From assembly GCA_002840975.1 (NCBI GenBank), contig PHDN01000005.1:112177-176176 (forward strand): a stretch of 64,000 nt of DNA, written 5' to 3'. Under the pieces are notes generated by a model that saw nothing but the letters and a program-made list of their open reading frames with translations, did not search any database and was not told where the DNA came from. The translations under genes were made by a program, and so were the position numbers. Shown piece by piece: positions 56,279-63,608 of the stretch. This DNA comes from Bacteroidetes bacterium HGW-Bacteroidetes-16. Lineage in GTDB: Bacteria > Bacteroidota > Bacteroidia > Bacteroidales > F082. How positions within the stretch are numbered: the stretch's first letter is position 1; each line of letters starts with the position of its first letter.

Positions 56279-56412
56279 AAAACTGATAAATGGAAAAGAT
56301 TTTATCAGGCATCAAAAATATTAAAAATAGTTCCGTCCCATGGTCTCTTTTTTTCATAATTTTGATTTTTCGGCTGAAGCCGAAAATTTACTGATTATCA
56401 ATAGGCTGTGCG

Positions 56413-57222
56413 ATGGGTGTAATTACATTAACAAGTGATTGGGGAACTGCAGATTACTATATCGGGGCAGTAAAAGGAATGATCTACAAACACTTTCCTG
56501 AAGCACGGATAGTTGATATCACCCATGAAATAAACAAATTCGACTCGGGAGAAGCTGCCTTTATGCTGCGCCATGTGTTTCCCAGCTTCCCTGAAGGCTC
56601 CATTCACATCATCGGTATCAATACCGAGGAATCGATACAGGAACCACATACCATTGCATTTTATTCGGGACAGTATTTTATTGGTACCGACAACGGAGTA
56701 TTTTCGATGATTTTCGATGGCCCGCCCGAATGGATGATCGAATTGGATATTCCGCATGAATCCAGCGGATTCACGTTTTCAAGCCGCGACCGGTTTGCCA
56801 TTGCTGCTGCACGCATTGCCCGTGGTGACAATCCAAAAGAAATGGGAGATGTCAAAACAGAATTGGTGAAGAAAATGTTGTTTAAACCGGTGGTTGGCCA
56901 GGCAGACATTAAAGCCATGGTGATTCATATTGATGGTTACCAGAACCTGATCACCAACATTGACCGAAAAACATTTCAGACTTTTGTAAAAAACCACCCC
57001 TTTGTTATTTCGTTCAGGTCACAGAAATACAAAGTAACAGAAGTAAAAGAGGCCTATACCGATGCCAGGCCCGGAGAAATTGTAGCCGTTTTTGCTTCGA
57101 ACGGTCTGCTGGAAATTGCTATCAACCAAGGGAAAGCGGCCTCGTTACTGGGCATTCGGAAAAATGACCCCGTGGTGGTTAGTTTGATAACTAAAGAAGA
57201 TCACAAAACAACCCTGTTTTAG
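56413..57222 (+). CDS. S-adenosylmethionine hydroxide adenosyltransferase (SAM hydrolase)
   Basis: 269 residues of the DUF62/chlorinase-fluorinase fold. N-terminal ITLTSDWGTADYYIGAVKG, ARIVDITHEI and GINTEES, GTDNGVFS are the family motifs. Most bacterial members split SAM with water into adenosine and methionine. No halogen-binding loop (as in fluorinase) is visible. It is coupled to the epimerase (1 base gap). Confidence 0.88.
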   Translation: MGVITLTSDWGTADYYIGAVKGMIYKHFPEARIVDITHEINKFDSGEAAFMLRHVFPSFPEGSIHIIGINTEESIQEPHTIAFYSGQYFIGTDNGVFSMIFDGPPEWMIELDIPHESSGFTFSSRDRFAIAAARIARGDNPKEMGDVKTELVKKMLFKPVVGQADIKAMVIHIDGYQNLITNIDRKTFQTFVKNHPFVISFRSQKYKVTEVKEAYTDARPGEIVAVFASNGLLEIAINQGKAASLLGIRKNDPVVVSLITKEDHKTTLF

Positions 57223-57223
57223 G

Positions 57224-58255
57224 ATGGAGAACCAAATGAAGGTATTGGTTACCGGAGGTACCGGACTTGTTGGCTCACATCTTCTTTACCACCTGACACT
57301 ATCGGGCCAACGTGTGATCGCCCTTAAACGTGCCTCTTCGTCCACAGAATTAACCCATAAAATATTTTCCTGGTATACCCCTTTTTCTGATAAGCAATGG
57401 AAACTTATTCAATGGATTGAAGGTGATATCATGGACATCCCCTCGTTACAGGATGCCTTTGAGGGGATTGATCAAATCTACCATGCGGCGGCCATCGTTT
57501 CGTTTCAGGGTCAAAATAAATCGACCATTGAGCAAGTAAATATCACAGGAACGGCCAACGTGGTGAATATTGCTTTGGAGAAACGCATTAAGAAGTTGGT
57601 TTATGTGAGTTCCATCGGAACCCTGGGCCGTGTTCAAAATAAGGAAGTCGTTTCCGAGACCACCTATTGGAGCAACAAGAAGACATCGGTCTATTCAAAG
57701 AGTAAATATGAGGCTGAACAGGAAGTGTGGAGAGGAATGGCCGAAGGATTAACTGCCGTTATTATTAACCCATCCATCATTATTGGTCCCGGTAACTGGA
57801 ATCAGGGGAGCCCGCAATTGTTTGAAACCATGTGGAAGGGACTGAAGTTTTTCACCACCGGCTCCAACGGTTTCGTGGGTGTTAACGATGTGGCAAAAGT
57901 GATGATCCTATTGATGAACAGTGACCTGCAAGGAGAAAGGTACATTGTTTCGTCAGAAAACGTACCCTATCAACAGTTGTTCAACTGGATTGCCGGTGCA
58001 CTTCAGGTTCAACGGCCAAAATACAAGGCAGGAAAGTTTTTAAGTGCCATCAGTTGGCGGGTGCTGGCGTTGGCAGGATTGTTTACCGGAACAAAATCAA
58101 GCATCACCAGGGAAACGGCGCACACGGCCAACCAGCAGTACCGGTATTCAAATGCCAAAATCATCGCAGCCACAGGCATCCGGTTTATGCCCGTAAAAGA
58201 GTGTATTGAGCATACTGCGGGGATTTTTCTGGACGAACACAGAAAAACAAATTAG
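57224..58255 (+). CDS. NAD(P)-dependent epimerase/dehydratase, extended SDR
   Basis: 343 residues. The Rossmann motif VTGGTGLVGSHLL is near the N-terminus, and the catalytic Tyr-x3-Lys is YSKSKYEAEQ, with the serine in VSSIGT. It resembles the atypical SDRs of sterol/dihydroflavonol reductase type rather than a sugar epimerase. Substrate unknown. It is the last chromosomal-type gene before the repeat-rich region. Confidence 0.85.
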   Translation: MENQMKVLVTGGTGLVGSHLLYHLTLSGQRVIALKRASSSTELTHKIFSWYTPFSDKQWKLIQWIEGDIMDIPSLQDAFEGIDQIYHAAAIVSFQGQNKSTIEQVNITGTANVVNIALEKRIKKLVYVSSIGTLGRVQNKEVVSETTYWSNKKTSVYSKSKYEAEQEVWRGMAEGLTAVIINPSIIIGPGNWNQGSPQLFETMWKGLKFFTTGSNGFVGVNDVAKVMILLMNSDLQGERYIVSSENVPYQQLFNWIAGALQVQRPKYKAGKFLSAISWRVLALAGLFTGTKSSITRETAHTANQQYRYSNAKIIAATGIRFMPVKECIEHTAGIFLDEHRKTN

Positions 58256-58339
58256 GGATTTCATTTAGGTCAATTGTAATTAGCTTCTCAGAACGTTGTT
58301 TGAAAATGAACAATTGAAAATTTTATTATCTATGACTAT

Positions 58340-58418
58340 CAATTCTTGTTAAGACGCCATTTTACATCTCCATAATTCTCTGGAATTCAATAGAAAAAAT
58401 TCAAAACCGTCGATAAGT
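58340..58418. repeat. Direct repeat, left copy (at least 79 bp)
   Basis: Identical to 63922-64000, which runs into the window end, so the full length is not known. It lies between the epimerase gene and the nuclease-like gene. It contains the imperfect palindrome GAATTCAATAGAAAAAATTC. The two copies bound the accessory region, as expected for an island's target or attachment duplication, or for two copies of a mobile sequence. Confidence 0.85.
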
Positions 58419-58461
58419 CAACGGTATCGTCGGGATGTAGTTCAATCCTGTATAAAAAGTC

Positions 58462-58505
58462 AGGACTGGGGGCTGGGCGCCGCTCAGAGTCCTATTTATT
58501 ATAGC
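58462..58505. repeat. Hairpin at the 3' end of the nuclease-like gene
   Basis: AGGACT (58462-58467) pairs with AGTCCT (58488-58493) around a GC-rich loop; TTATAGCCA follows at 58499-58507. On the minus strand it follows the nuclease-like gene directly. It may be a terminator or part of an attC-like site. Confidence 0.45.
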
Positions 58506-58511
58506 CAGTTT

Positions 58512-59780
58512 TTATTTGGGGAATTCATTTTCATTATCTCTAATCTCCTCAATATTTTTAAACCATCCCATTGTTTCTACATCCTTTTTAATCTCTACTT
58601 CTAATGATTTAGGGTATCTCTCGGCTTTCTCAATGTATGAGAATAAGAATCTATGCTCTCTATTTGTTGAAATCAGAACCATTGATTTACTTTTATAATT
58701 TGAAAATAAATTAAAGCTTTCTATTGCAAGATTATTTAAAGTATGAACCATCTCAAAGTTCATCTCTTTTGTGTAAAATGTAAAAACGATTCCAACGCCA
58801 TCGAAGTCGCCATATCTTCTTCCAAAATATAGTCCTTTAACATCTTTATATCTATCATGGAATTCAAAGTAACTCTTTGATATTGCTCGTCGAGTCAATC
58901 TGTCAAATGAGAGAAGTGTTTTAGCTAATTTCTCTCGCATTGGATTAAGATTAATTAGTAACTCATGTTGAACAAATTTATCAATAAAATAACTCGCTTT
59001 ATTTGCATTTATCTTGTTACGTACCTTTTCCTCCTTTTGAAAGTCTTTCCAATCATTGTCAATAATAAGGTAAAACCCATTCGAGTCTTTATTTAAAACA
59101 TCTGGAAAGTTTCTTGTATTTTTGAAGAAATGAGCAAGTAAATCCTTCTCTGTGCCAGAAATTAGAATGAAATCAGAACTAATATTCTCTGCAATCTGTA
59201 AAAACTCTTTTTGTGTTTCTAATGGGAAATCGTACTCATCCGCTGGTAAGATAAGTGTAAACTTATCTTTGAAAAGTTTTTCTCTTTTCTCCAAATAATC
59301 AATAAAATCAGGAACTGTATCTAATTCTTTTATAATCGTTTGAAATGATTCTTTATTAAAAATTGTTACATAGTTGTTATTTTTAGTTTTTTGATTGAAA
59401 GGATAAAATTTGACATCTTCACCTAAATTAATTGTCAACAGAAAAATCCTTTCTATTTGACTTTTAGGAAATATTTCAAGCTCTTTATCTGGATGTTTTA
59501 TTTTGATTTCTTGATTTCCAAATAGTAGTCTATAAGCACCATGCAATTGTTTTACTGACTTCTCAATTGTGTTACTAAAATATCTAAAGTGTTTGCCCTT
59601 AAATTCATAATTTTTTACCGATATAATAATCGCTATTGAGTTAAACAAAATTAGTAAATCACAAATTTCTTTTTTATGGCCATTTTCAAATTTTGGATTT
59701 GGGTAGCACCAAAATTTGAAAAATGAATTAAAAGCTAATTCATTAACAAAATCTTCTCCTATTGTTCCTTTGTCTGCCAT
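58512..59780 (-). CDS. PD-(D/E)XK nuclease-like protein
   Basis: 422 residues. Residues 1-60 contain Glu9 in GEDFVNEL, then EICDLLIL with Glu38 and Asp41, then IIISVKNYEF with Ser54-x-Lys56. This is the layout of PD-(D/E)XK nucleases (acidic residue, strand, x-x-Lys), though the usual Asp/Glu before Lys is replaced by Ser. The rest (residues 100-422) is not recognised. It would be a DNA-cutting or decayed defence protein. It lies in the repeat-rich region, is AT-rich, and is flanked by the inverted 9-mer TTATAGCCA/TGGCTATAA. No partner genes for a known defence system are adjacent. Confidence 0.5.
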   Translation of the reverse strand: MADKGTIGEDFVNELAFNSFFKFWCYPNPKFENGHKKEICDLLILFNSIAIIISVKNYEFKGKHFRYFSNTIEKSVKQLHGAYRLLFGNQEIKIKHPDKELEIFPKSQIERIFLLTINLGEDVKFYPFNQKTKNNNYVTIFNKESFQTIIKELDTVPDFIDYLEKREKLFKDKFTLILPADEYDFPLETQKEFLQIAENISSDFILISGTEKDLLAHFFKNTRNFPDVLNKDSNGFYLIIDNDWKDFQKEEKVRNKINANKASYFIDKFVQHELLINLNPMREKLAKTLLSFDRLTRRAISKSYFEFHDRYKDVKGLYFGRRYGDFDGVGIVFTFYTKEMNFEMVHTLNNLAIESFNLFSNYKSKSMVLISTNREHRFLFSYIEKAERYPKSLEVEIKKDVETMGWFKNIEEIRDNENEFPK

Positions 59781-59797
59781 AGGTGATTTTTAAAATT

Positions 59798-59847
59798 GGC
59801 TATAACATCCTCATAGCGCCATTTGTTGCTATGCCTATTATATAGCC
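59798..59847. repeat. Nested hairpin, attC-like
   Basis: GGCTATA (59798-59804) pairs with TATAGCC (59841-59847) and, inside, CATAGC (59812-59817) with GCTATG (59828-59833). Two stems with unpaired spacers of unequal length are the shape of integron attC sites. The outer 9 bases TGGCTATAA also pair with TTATAGCCA at 58499-58507, on the other side of the nuclease-like gene. Confidence 0.45.
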
Positions 59848-60118
59848 TTTGTTGTTAAAATTCCTTTTGCTATTCATTTAATCTCACTATCATTATATTA
59901 CCCATTTTCAACCGTTTAAAATTATTAAAATCAGCTTATTGCTTCATTGTAAATGGATCATAGGGTATTTGGTGGGGTAAATCTAGGAAGTAAACCTATT
60001 GGTTTGATTTTTAGAGTCAATCTTTTGGTGATTTATTTTTGGGGGATGGGGAGGATGGAGATTGAACCTACTTCTAAAACCTGTCCGCCGTGAATCCCGG
60101 CCGGCAAGGCAAGTATCA
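59815..60118. repeat. Dispersed repeat, copy A
   Basis: About 300 bp. The core (59904-60118) is shared with copies B and C: AACCGTTT, TATTTGGTGGGGTAAAT, AGAGTCAATCTTTTGG, AACCTGTCCGC, CCCGGCCGGC and AAGTATCA, in this order. The upstream part (TTGTTGCTATGCC, ATTCATTTAATCTCA) is shared only with C. Copies differ by many substitutions, so they are old. Confidence 0.85.
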
Positions 60119-60222
60119 GTGGGTGATAAACCTACAGACAAGTGGAACTAAAATGTTCATTCCTGCCTGCCGCCTGCCTGCTGTAGTCAGGGCATGCAGG
60201 TTCAAACCTAACCTGCCATAAA

Positions 60223-60250
60223 GTATATGCATTTTGTTGGGCACTGTAAT
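60223..60250. repeat. Inverted repeat, left arm, integron core-site-like
   Basis: GTTGGGCACTGTAAT (60236-60250) pairs with ATTATAGTGCCCAAC at 61003-61017 with one mismatch. The outer parts TATATGC and GCATATA also pair. GTTGGGC fits the integron core GTTRRRY. Confidence 0.6.
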
Positions 60251-60255
60251 TCATT

Positions 60256-60912
60256 TTATTTCTTTTTAATATTTTTTTTGGTAACGTTCAACAAGCTCCA
60301 AGAAGTATTATTATTAAATGATAGTTTTATTATTCCATTGGTCGTACAATAGAAAATTGTGTCTGCGCTCATGGATTCGGTACAAACACCCGAGTATACT
60401 AGATTACTAAAAGCGACTACATTATAATAATAAGTTCCGCTTATCAATAAACTGTCATAAAAAGAGTTAGAGTTTTGATGGTCAATAATTGGGAGGGTAA
60501 TGTGGCTGGCAATACATCTACAATTAGTCTTGCTAATTTCCGATTGATCTTTAAACCAAATATCCATTAAATATCCAGTTGACGACCCATGATGTGTACT
60601 ACTTGTACGACTGGCTAACTGAATATACAATTCAAATTTATTTTCTTGGTCAGTAAATGAGCATTTATCAATCTCATTCGTGTAGTATTTCTCGCTACCT
60701 GTTCCATCAAAAGGGGACTGAATTTCTTCAGTGTATCTTCCTTGTCCCATAAAAATTATTGTATCATTATTATTATTCAAATAGCTTAAAATCTCGCTAC
60801 CAGAAAAGGGATTTTGACCTTTCATTTCGCCAAGTGGATATACCCCTATTTCTTTGTTACAGCCAGTAATTAAGCAACTTAAGAAAAGGATTGTTAAAAA
60901 GTGCTTTCTCAT
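60256..60912 (-). CDS. Lipoprotein of unknown function
   Basis: 218 residues. The lipobox is FLSCLITGC at about residues 10-18, so Cys18 is the likely lipidated residue after a short signal peptide. The mature part has beta-strand character and several cysteines, but matches no family I know. AT-rich. It lies between the arms of an inverted repeat with integron-like core motifs, so it may be the gene of a mobile cassette. It is carried on the minus strand as are its neighbours. Confidence 0.7.
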   Translation of the reverse strand: MRKHFLTILFLSCLITGCNKEIGVYPLGEMKGQNPFSGSEILSYLNNNNDTIIFMGQGRYTEEIQSPFDGTGSEKYYTNEIDKCSFTDQENKFELYIQLASRTSSTHHGSSTGYLMDIWFKDQSEISKTNCRCIASHITLPIIDHQNSNSFYDSLLISGTYYYNVVAFSNLVYSGVCTESMSADTIFYCTTNGIIKLSFNNNTSWSLLNVTKKNIKKK

Positions 60913-61002
60913 TTTAGACTGGTGTTTTTTCGCTAATAATATTCTTGGAATTTCTCTTCATCTATTCAAGGGATAAGTTTGATGTTCATTATCTAGTTTT
61001 TC

Positions 61003-61028
61003 ATTATAGTGCCCAACGAGCATATAAA
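61003..61028. repeat. Inverted repeat, right arm, integron core-site-like
   Basis: ATTATAGTGCCCAAC followed by GAGCATATAAAC. GCCCAAC fits the inverse core RYYYAAC. Pairs with 60223-60250 around the lipoprotein gene. Confidence 0.6.
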
Positions 61029-61093
61029 CTCACCTCTAGCAGTTATCTATTTAATACCCTTTTTTTTACCTCTTTATGCATCATAACCTACCC

Positions 61094-61312
61094 CCTTTTC
61101 AATCGTTTAAAATTATTAAAATCAGCTAGTTGCTTCATTATAAATGGATCATCGGGTATTTGGTGGGGTAAATCTAGGAATTAATCCTATTGGTTTGATT
61201 TTTAGAGTCAATCTTTTGGTGATTTATTTTTGGGTGGTGGGGAGTTATTGAGATTGAACCTACTTCAAAACCTGTCCGCTGTGAGATCCGGCCGGCGAGG
61301 CAAGTATCAAAG
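61094..61312. repeat. Dispersed repeat, copy B
   Basis: Core only, about 219 bp, with the same ordered words as copies A and C. It overlaps the 3' end of the BRO-like gene, whose last about 45 codons are repeat sequence read on the minus strand. Confidence 0.85.
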
Positions 61313-62058
61313 GTAGGTAAACCGGCAACTGAGCCACCTTTTCTTGCAACAAGTTTGTTTTCACCTAAAGTCTTTGGTTTTTGCTTCTTAGACAACTCTG
61401 TCGTTGACGTTTCTGCAAGCATATTTAGCACTAACTCAAGGTTCGTCATATTATCTCGAAGGTTTTCTTTTTTCAGCTCCTTAAATTTCTTGTATTCTTT
61501 TGTTGAAAGGCCGGCCCACGCCTTGGTTATCTCATTTGTCAAAATTGCATATTCAATTCCTTTCTTTACTCCGCGCGATTCCCATTCGTCAGTTAGTTCT
61601 TTTCTAATCTCAATACTCTTAAGACGCTGGTTTATCCAATTCTTAGAATATCCTTTTTTAAGATATGTTTCCATTGCCCTTTCAAAAGCTTTTTCCGGAT
61701 CCTCAGTTTCTTCAATTCTTTCATAACCGACTTTCGCTAACCATACTTTAAATGGTTCTGCTTTAGGTGAAGGTATGGATTGTATTAGTCTTAATAACTG
61801 TTCAGTATCAGCAACATCTGTCTTGTAAAATTTTCCGTCAGAAGATTGCATTTTCAGTTGACTACAATTTGTAGTCAACTCACTTCCTTCTTTACTTAGC
61901 CTTGTTTTAAGAACACTCCAATACTTTCTGGGATTAGGGCTTTCTGTAAGAATTGCAATGATGTCGACAATTGAAAAATACCATTTCTCTTGTTTGTCAT
62001 CCCACAGAACTCTTACCCGATGGTCTTGGAATAGTCTTATCGCATTTTCCTTAGTCAT
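61174..62058 (-). CDS. BRO-N domain (phage antirepressor-like) protein with repeat-derived C-terminus
   Basis: 294 residues. Residues 5-110 are a BRO-N domain (LFQDHRVRVLWDDKQEKWYF, SIVDIIAILTES, PRKYWSVLKTRL). A helical region follows, and then ENKLVARKGGSVAG, a motif usually followed by about 25 more family residues. Here residues from about 250 on (FDTCLAGRISQRTG and after) are encoded by repeat copy B, so the native end was replaced. BRO-N proteins bind DNA and occur in phages and mobile regions. A TATCTTTG element at 62080-62087 could drive it. Confidence 0.8.
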   Translation of the reverse strand: MTKENAIRLFQDHRVRVLWDDKQEKWYFSIVDIIAILTESPNPRKYWSVLKTRLSKEGSELTTNCSQLKMQSSDGKFYKTDVADTEQLLRLIQSIPSPKAEPFKVWLAKVGYERIEETEDPEKAFERAMETYLKKGYSKNWINQRLKSIEIRKELTDEWESRGVKKGIEYAILTNEITKAWAGLSTKEYKKFKELKKENLRDNMTNLELVLNMLAETSTTELSKKQKPKTLGENKLVARKGGSVAGLPTFDTCLAGRISQRTGFEVGSISITPHHPKINHQKIDSKNQTNRINS

Positions 62059-62079
62059 AATTCGCTAATTTTTCAAAAC

Positions 62080-62087
62080 CAAAGATA
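62080..62087 (-). promoter_or_regulatory. -7 element TATCTTTG for the BRO-like gene
   Basis: TAnnTTTG match on the minus strand 21 bases before ATG 62058. Confidence 0.55.
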
Positions 62088-62150
62088 CCTTTTCTTTGAA
62101 GTTTGTTTTTTCTTGAATATGAATTTTTTCGAACAATGAATGCCACTGTC

Positions 62151-62469
62151 ATCATACCGCCAATTGTCGCTATGCTTATTATATCAACTTTGTTACTAAG
62201 TATTCCATTCAGTATTCATTTAACCTCATTATCACTATATTATCCAACCCCAACCGTTTATAATCAGTTAATTCGGTTTCTTTCTACATCATTGTAACTG
62301 GATCATCGGGTATTTGGTGGGGTAAATCCAGGAATTAATCCTATTGGTTTGATTATTAGAGTCAATCTTTTGGTAATTTATATTTGGGGCGATGGGGAGT
62401 TATGGAGATTGTTCGTACTTCTAAAACCTGTCCGCTGTGAGTCCCGGCCGGCGAGATAAGTATCAAAGG
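62151..62469. repeat. Dispersed repeat, copy C
   Basis: About 319 bp, the longest copy. It shares the upstream part with copy A (TCGCTATGC, ATTCATTTAACCTCATT) and the core with A and B (TATTTGGTGGGGTAAAT, AGAGTCAATCTTTTGG, GTCCCGGCCGGCGAG). Confidence 0.85.
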
Positions 62470-62540
62470 GAATAGAGTTGATTGTGCGCCCTTGCCGCAA
62501 GCTCGTTGCCGCTATGCTCAAACGAAGATAAGTCAGGGGT

Positions 62541-63608
62541 TCAGAACTTATTTTTCTTAGTATCCTTTTTGTAGTTCTTAATTACTTTCCCAAACTCCTT
62601 ATCTTTTCTTCGTCTCTCTTCAATTGTTGATTCAAAATGTGCTTTTTCCCGCTCCATTTTCAGATAGTTTTCATAAGACTTTTTGTCTATTTCTCCTTGT
62701 TCAACTGCTTCAATTACGGAACAATCGATTTCATTTGTATGTGTACAATCTTTAAATTTACAATTAAGCGAAAGGCGGATAATTATGTCAAAAGTGGTTT
62801 CTAATCCGCTTGAAGTATCAGCAATTGCTACTTCTCTCATTCCCGGATTATCAACAAGAATACCACCGCTTTCAAGAACTATTAATTCTCTGTGACTTGT
62901 TATGTGTCTTCCTTTATTTGTACTTAGACTAATAGAATCCGTTCTCATTAAAGTTTTTCCAGAGAGATTATTCAATAAAGTTGACTTCCCCACTCCTGAA
63001 GAACCAAGCATACAGTAGGTTTTACCTTTTTCAATAGCCATTTTAAGTGCTTCGTATCCATCCTGAGTTTCGTTACTAATTGCGAAAACGACGATGTCTT
63101 TTATTCGTTGTTTAATACTGTCAATAATTTCAGTAATCTTTTGTTCATTAATTAAATCAGTTTTCGTCAATACAATTATCGGTTTTACTTTAGACGAATA
63201 ACAGATTGTCAGGTATCTTTCAAGTCTGTTGATATTAAAGTCTCTGTCAATGGCTTGAATCAGAAATGCATAATCAATATTTGTTGCTATTATTTGTATC
63301 TCTCCAAACCGACCAACGGCTTGTCTCGTAATCATTGATAGTCGCGGTAGTGTTTTATGGATTACCGAAAATTCAGCATCATATGTTGTTAGCGCAACCC
63401 AATCACCAACTGCCGGGAAATCTATACGGCTTTTTGCTGAAAATCGTAAATTTCCTGTTATTTCGGCTTCATATTCACCGCTTTCGGTTTTTACAATATA
63501 TCTTTCCTTATGTTCCGCAATAACCCTTCCAATTTCAAAGTCTGAAAGGTTATTCTCAACTCTTAATTTCTGGAGTTTGTCATTGTATCCAAAATCTTCT
63601 AATTTCAT
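62541..63608 (-). CDS. rsgA: Ribosome small-subunit GTPase RsgA
   Basis: 355 residues, a circularly permuted GTPase. An OB-fold domain (about 22-105) is followed by G4 LTKTD (147-151), the P-loop GSSGVGKSTLL (202-212), G3 DNPGMRE, and a C-terminal zinc site CKFKDCTHTNEIDC. It helps mature the 30S subunit. It is longer than the usual Bacteroidota RsgA (about 310) and sits in the repeat-rich region, so it may be an extra copy gained by transfer. Confidence 0.9.
   Translation of the reverse strand: MKLEDFGYNDKLQKLRVENNLSDFEIGRVIAEHKERYIVKTESGEYEAEITGNLRFSAKSRIDFPAVGDWVALTTYDAEFSVIHKTLPRLSMITRQAVGRFGEIQIIATNIDYAFLIQAIDRDFNINRLERYLTICYSSKVKPIIVLTKTDLINEQKITEIIDSIKQRIKDIVVFAISNETQDGYEALKMAIEKGKTYCMLGSSGVGKSTLLNNLSGKTLMRTDSISLSTNKGRHITSHRELIVLESGGILVDNPGMREVAIADTSSGLETTFDIIIRLSLNCKFKDCTHTNEIDCSVIEAVEQGEIDKKSYENYLKMEREKAHFESTIEERRRKDKEFGKVIKNYKKDTKKNKF

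Larger units (their letters stand above)
59781..60255. other. Non-coding stretch with repeat A and attC-like hairpin
   Basis: Contains the nested hairpin 59798-59847 and repeat copy A (59815-60118), and then a stretch rich in CCTGC words (60163-60205) up to the GTTGGGC motif. No gene is seen. Confidence 0.6.
62059..62540. other. Non-coding stretch with repeat C
   Basis: It holds the promoter of the BRO-like gene and repeat copy C. The part 62470-62540 contains CGCTATGCTC words like those in the other spacers. No gene is seen. Confidence 0.6.

Noticed and set aside
56413..57222. Fluorinase or chlorinase activity of the SAM-binding protein
   Set aside because: The halide-binding loop of fluorinase is not recognisable; SAM hydrolase is the usual function of this size class.
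61355..61726. Open frame of 123 codons on the plus strand
   Set aside because: It is the antisense of the BRO-like gene, and its serine-rich product is typical of a shadow frame.
59815..62469. The three repeats as a CRISPR array
   Set aside because: Repeat length (over 200 bp), divergence and spacing of about 1.2 kb with genes between do not fit CRISPR.
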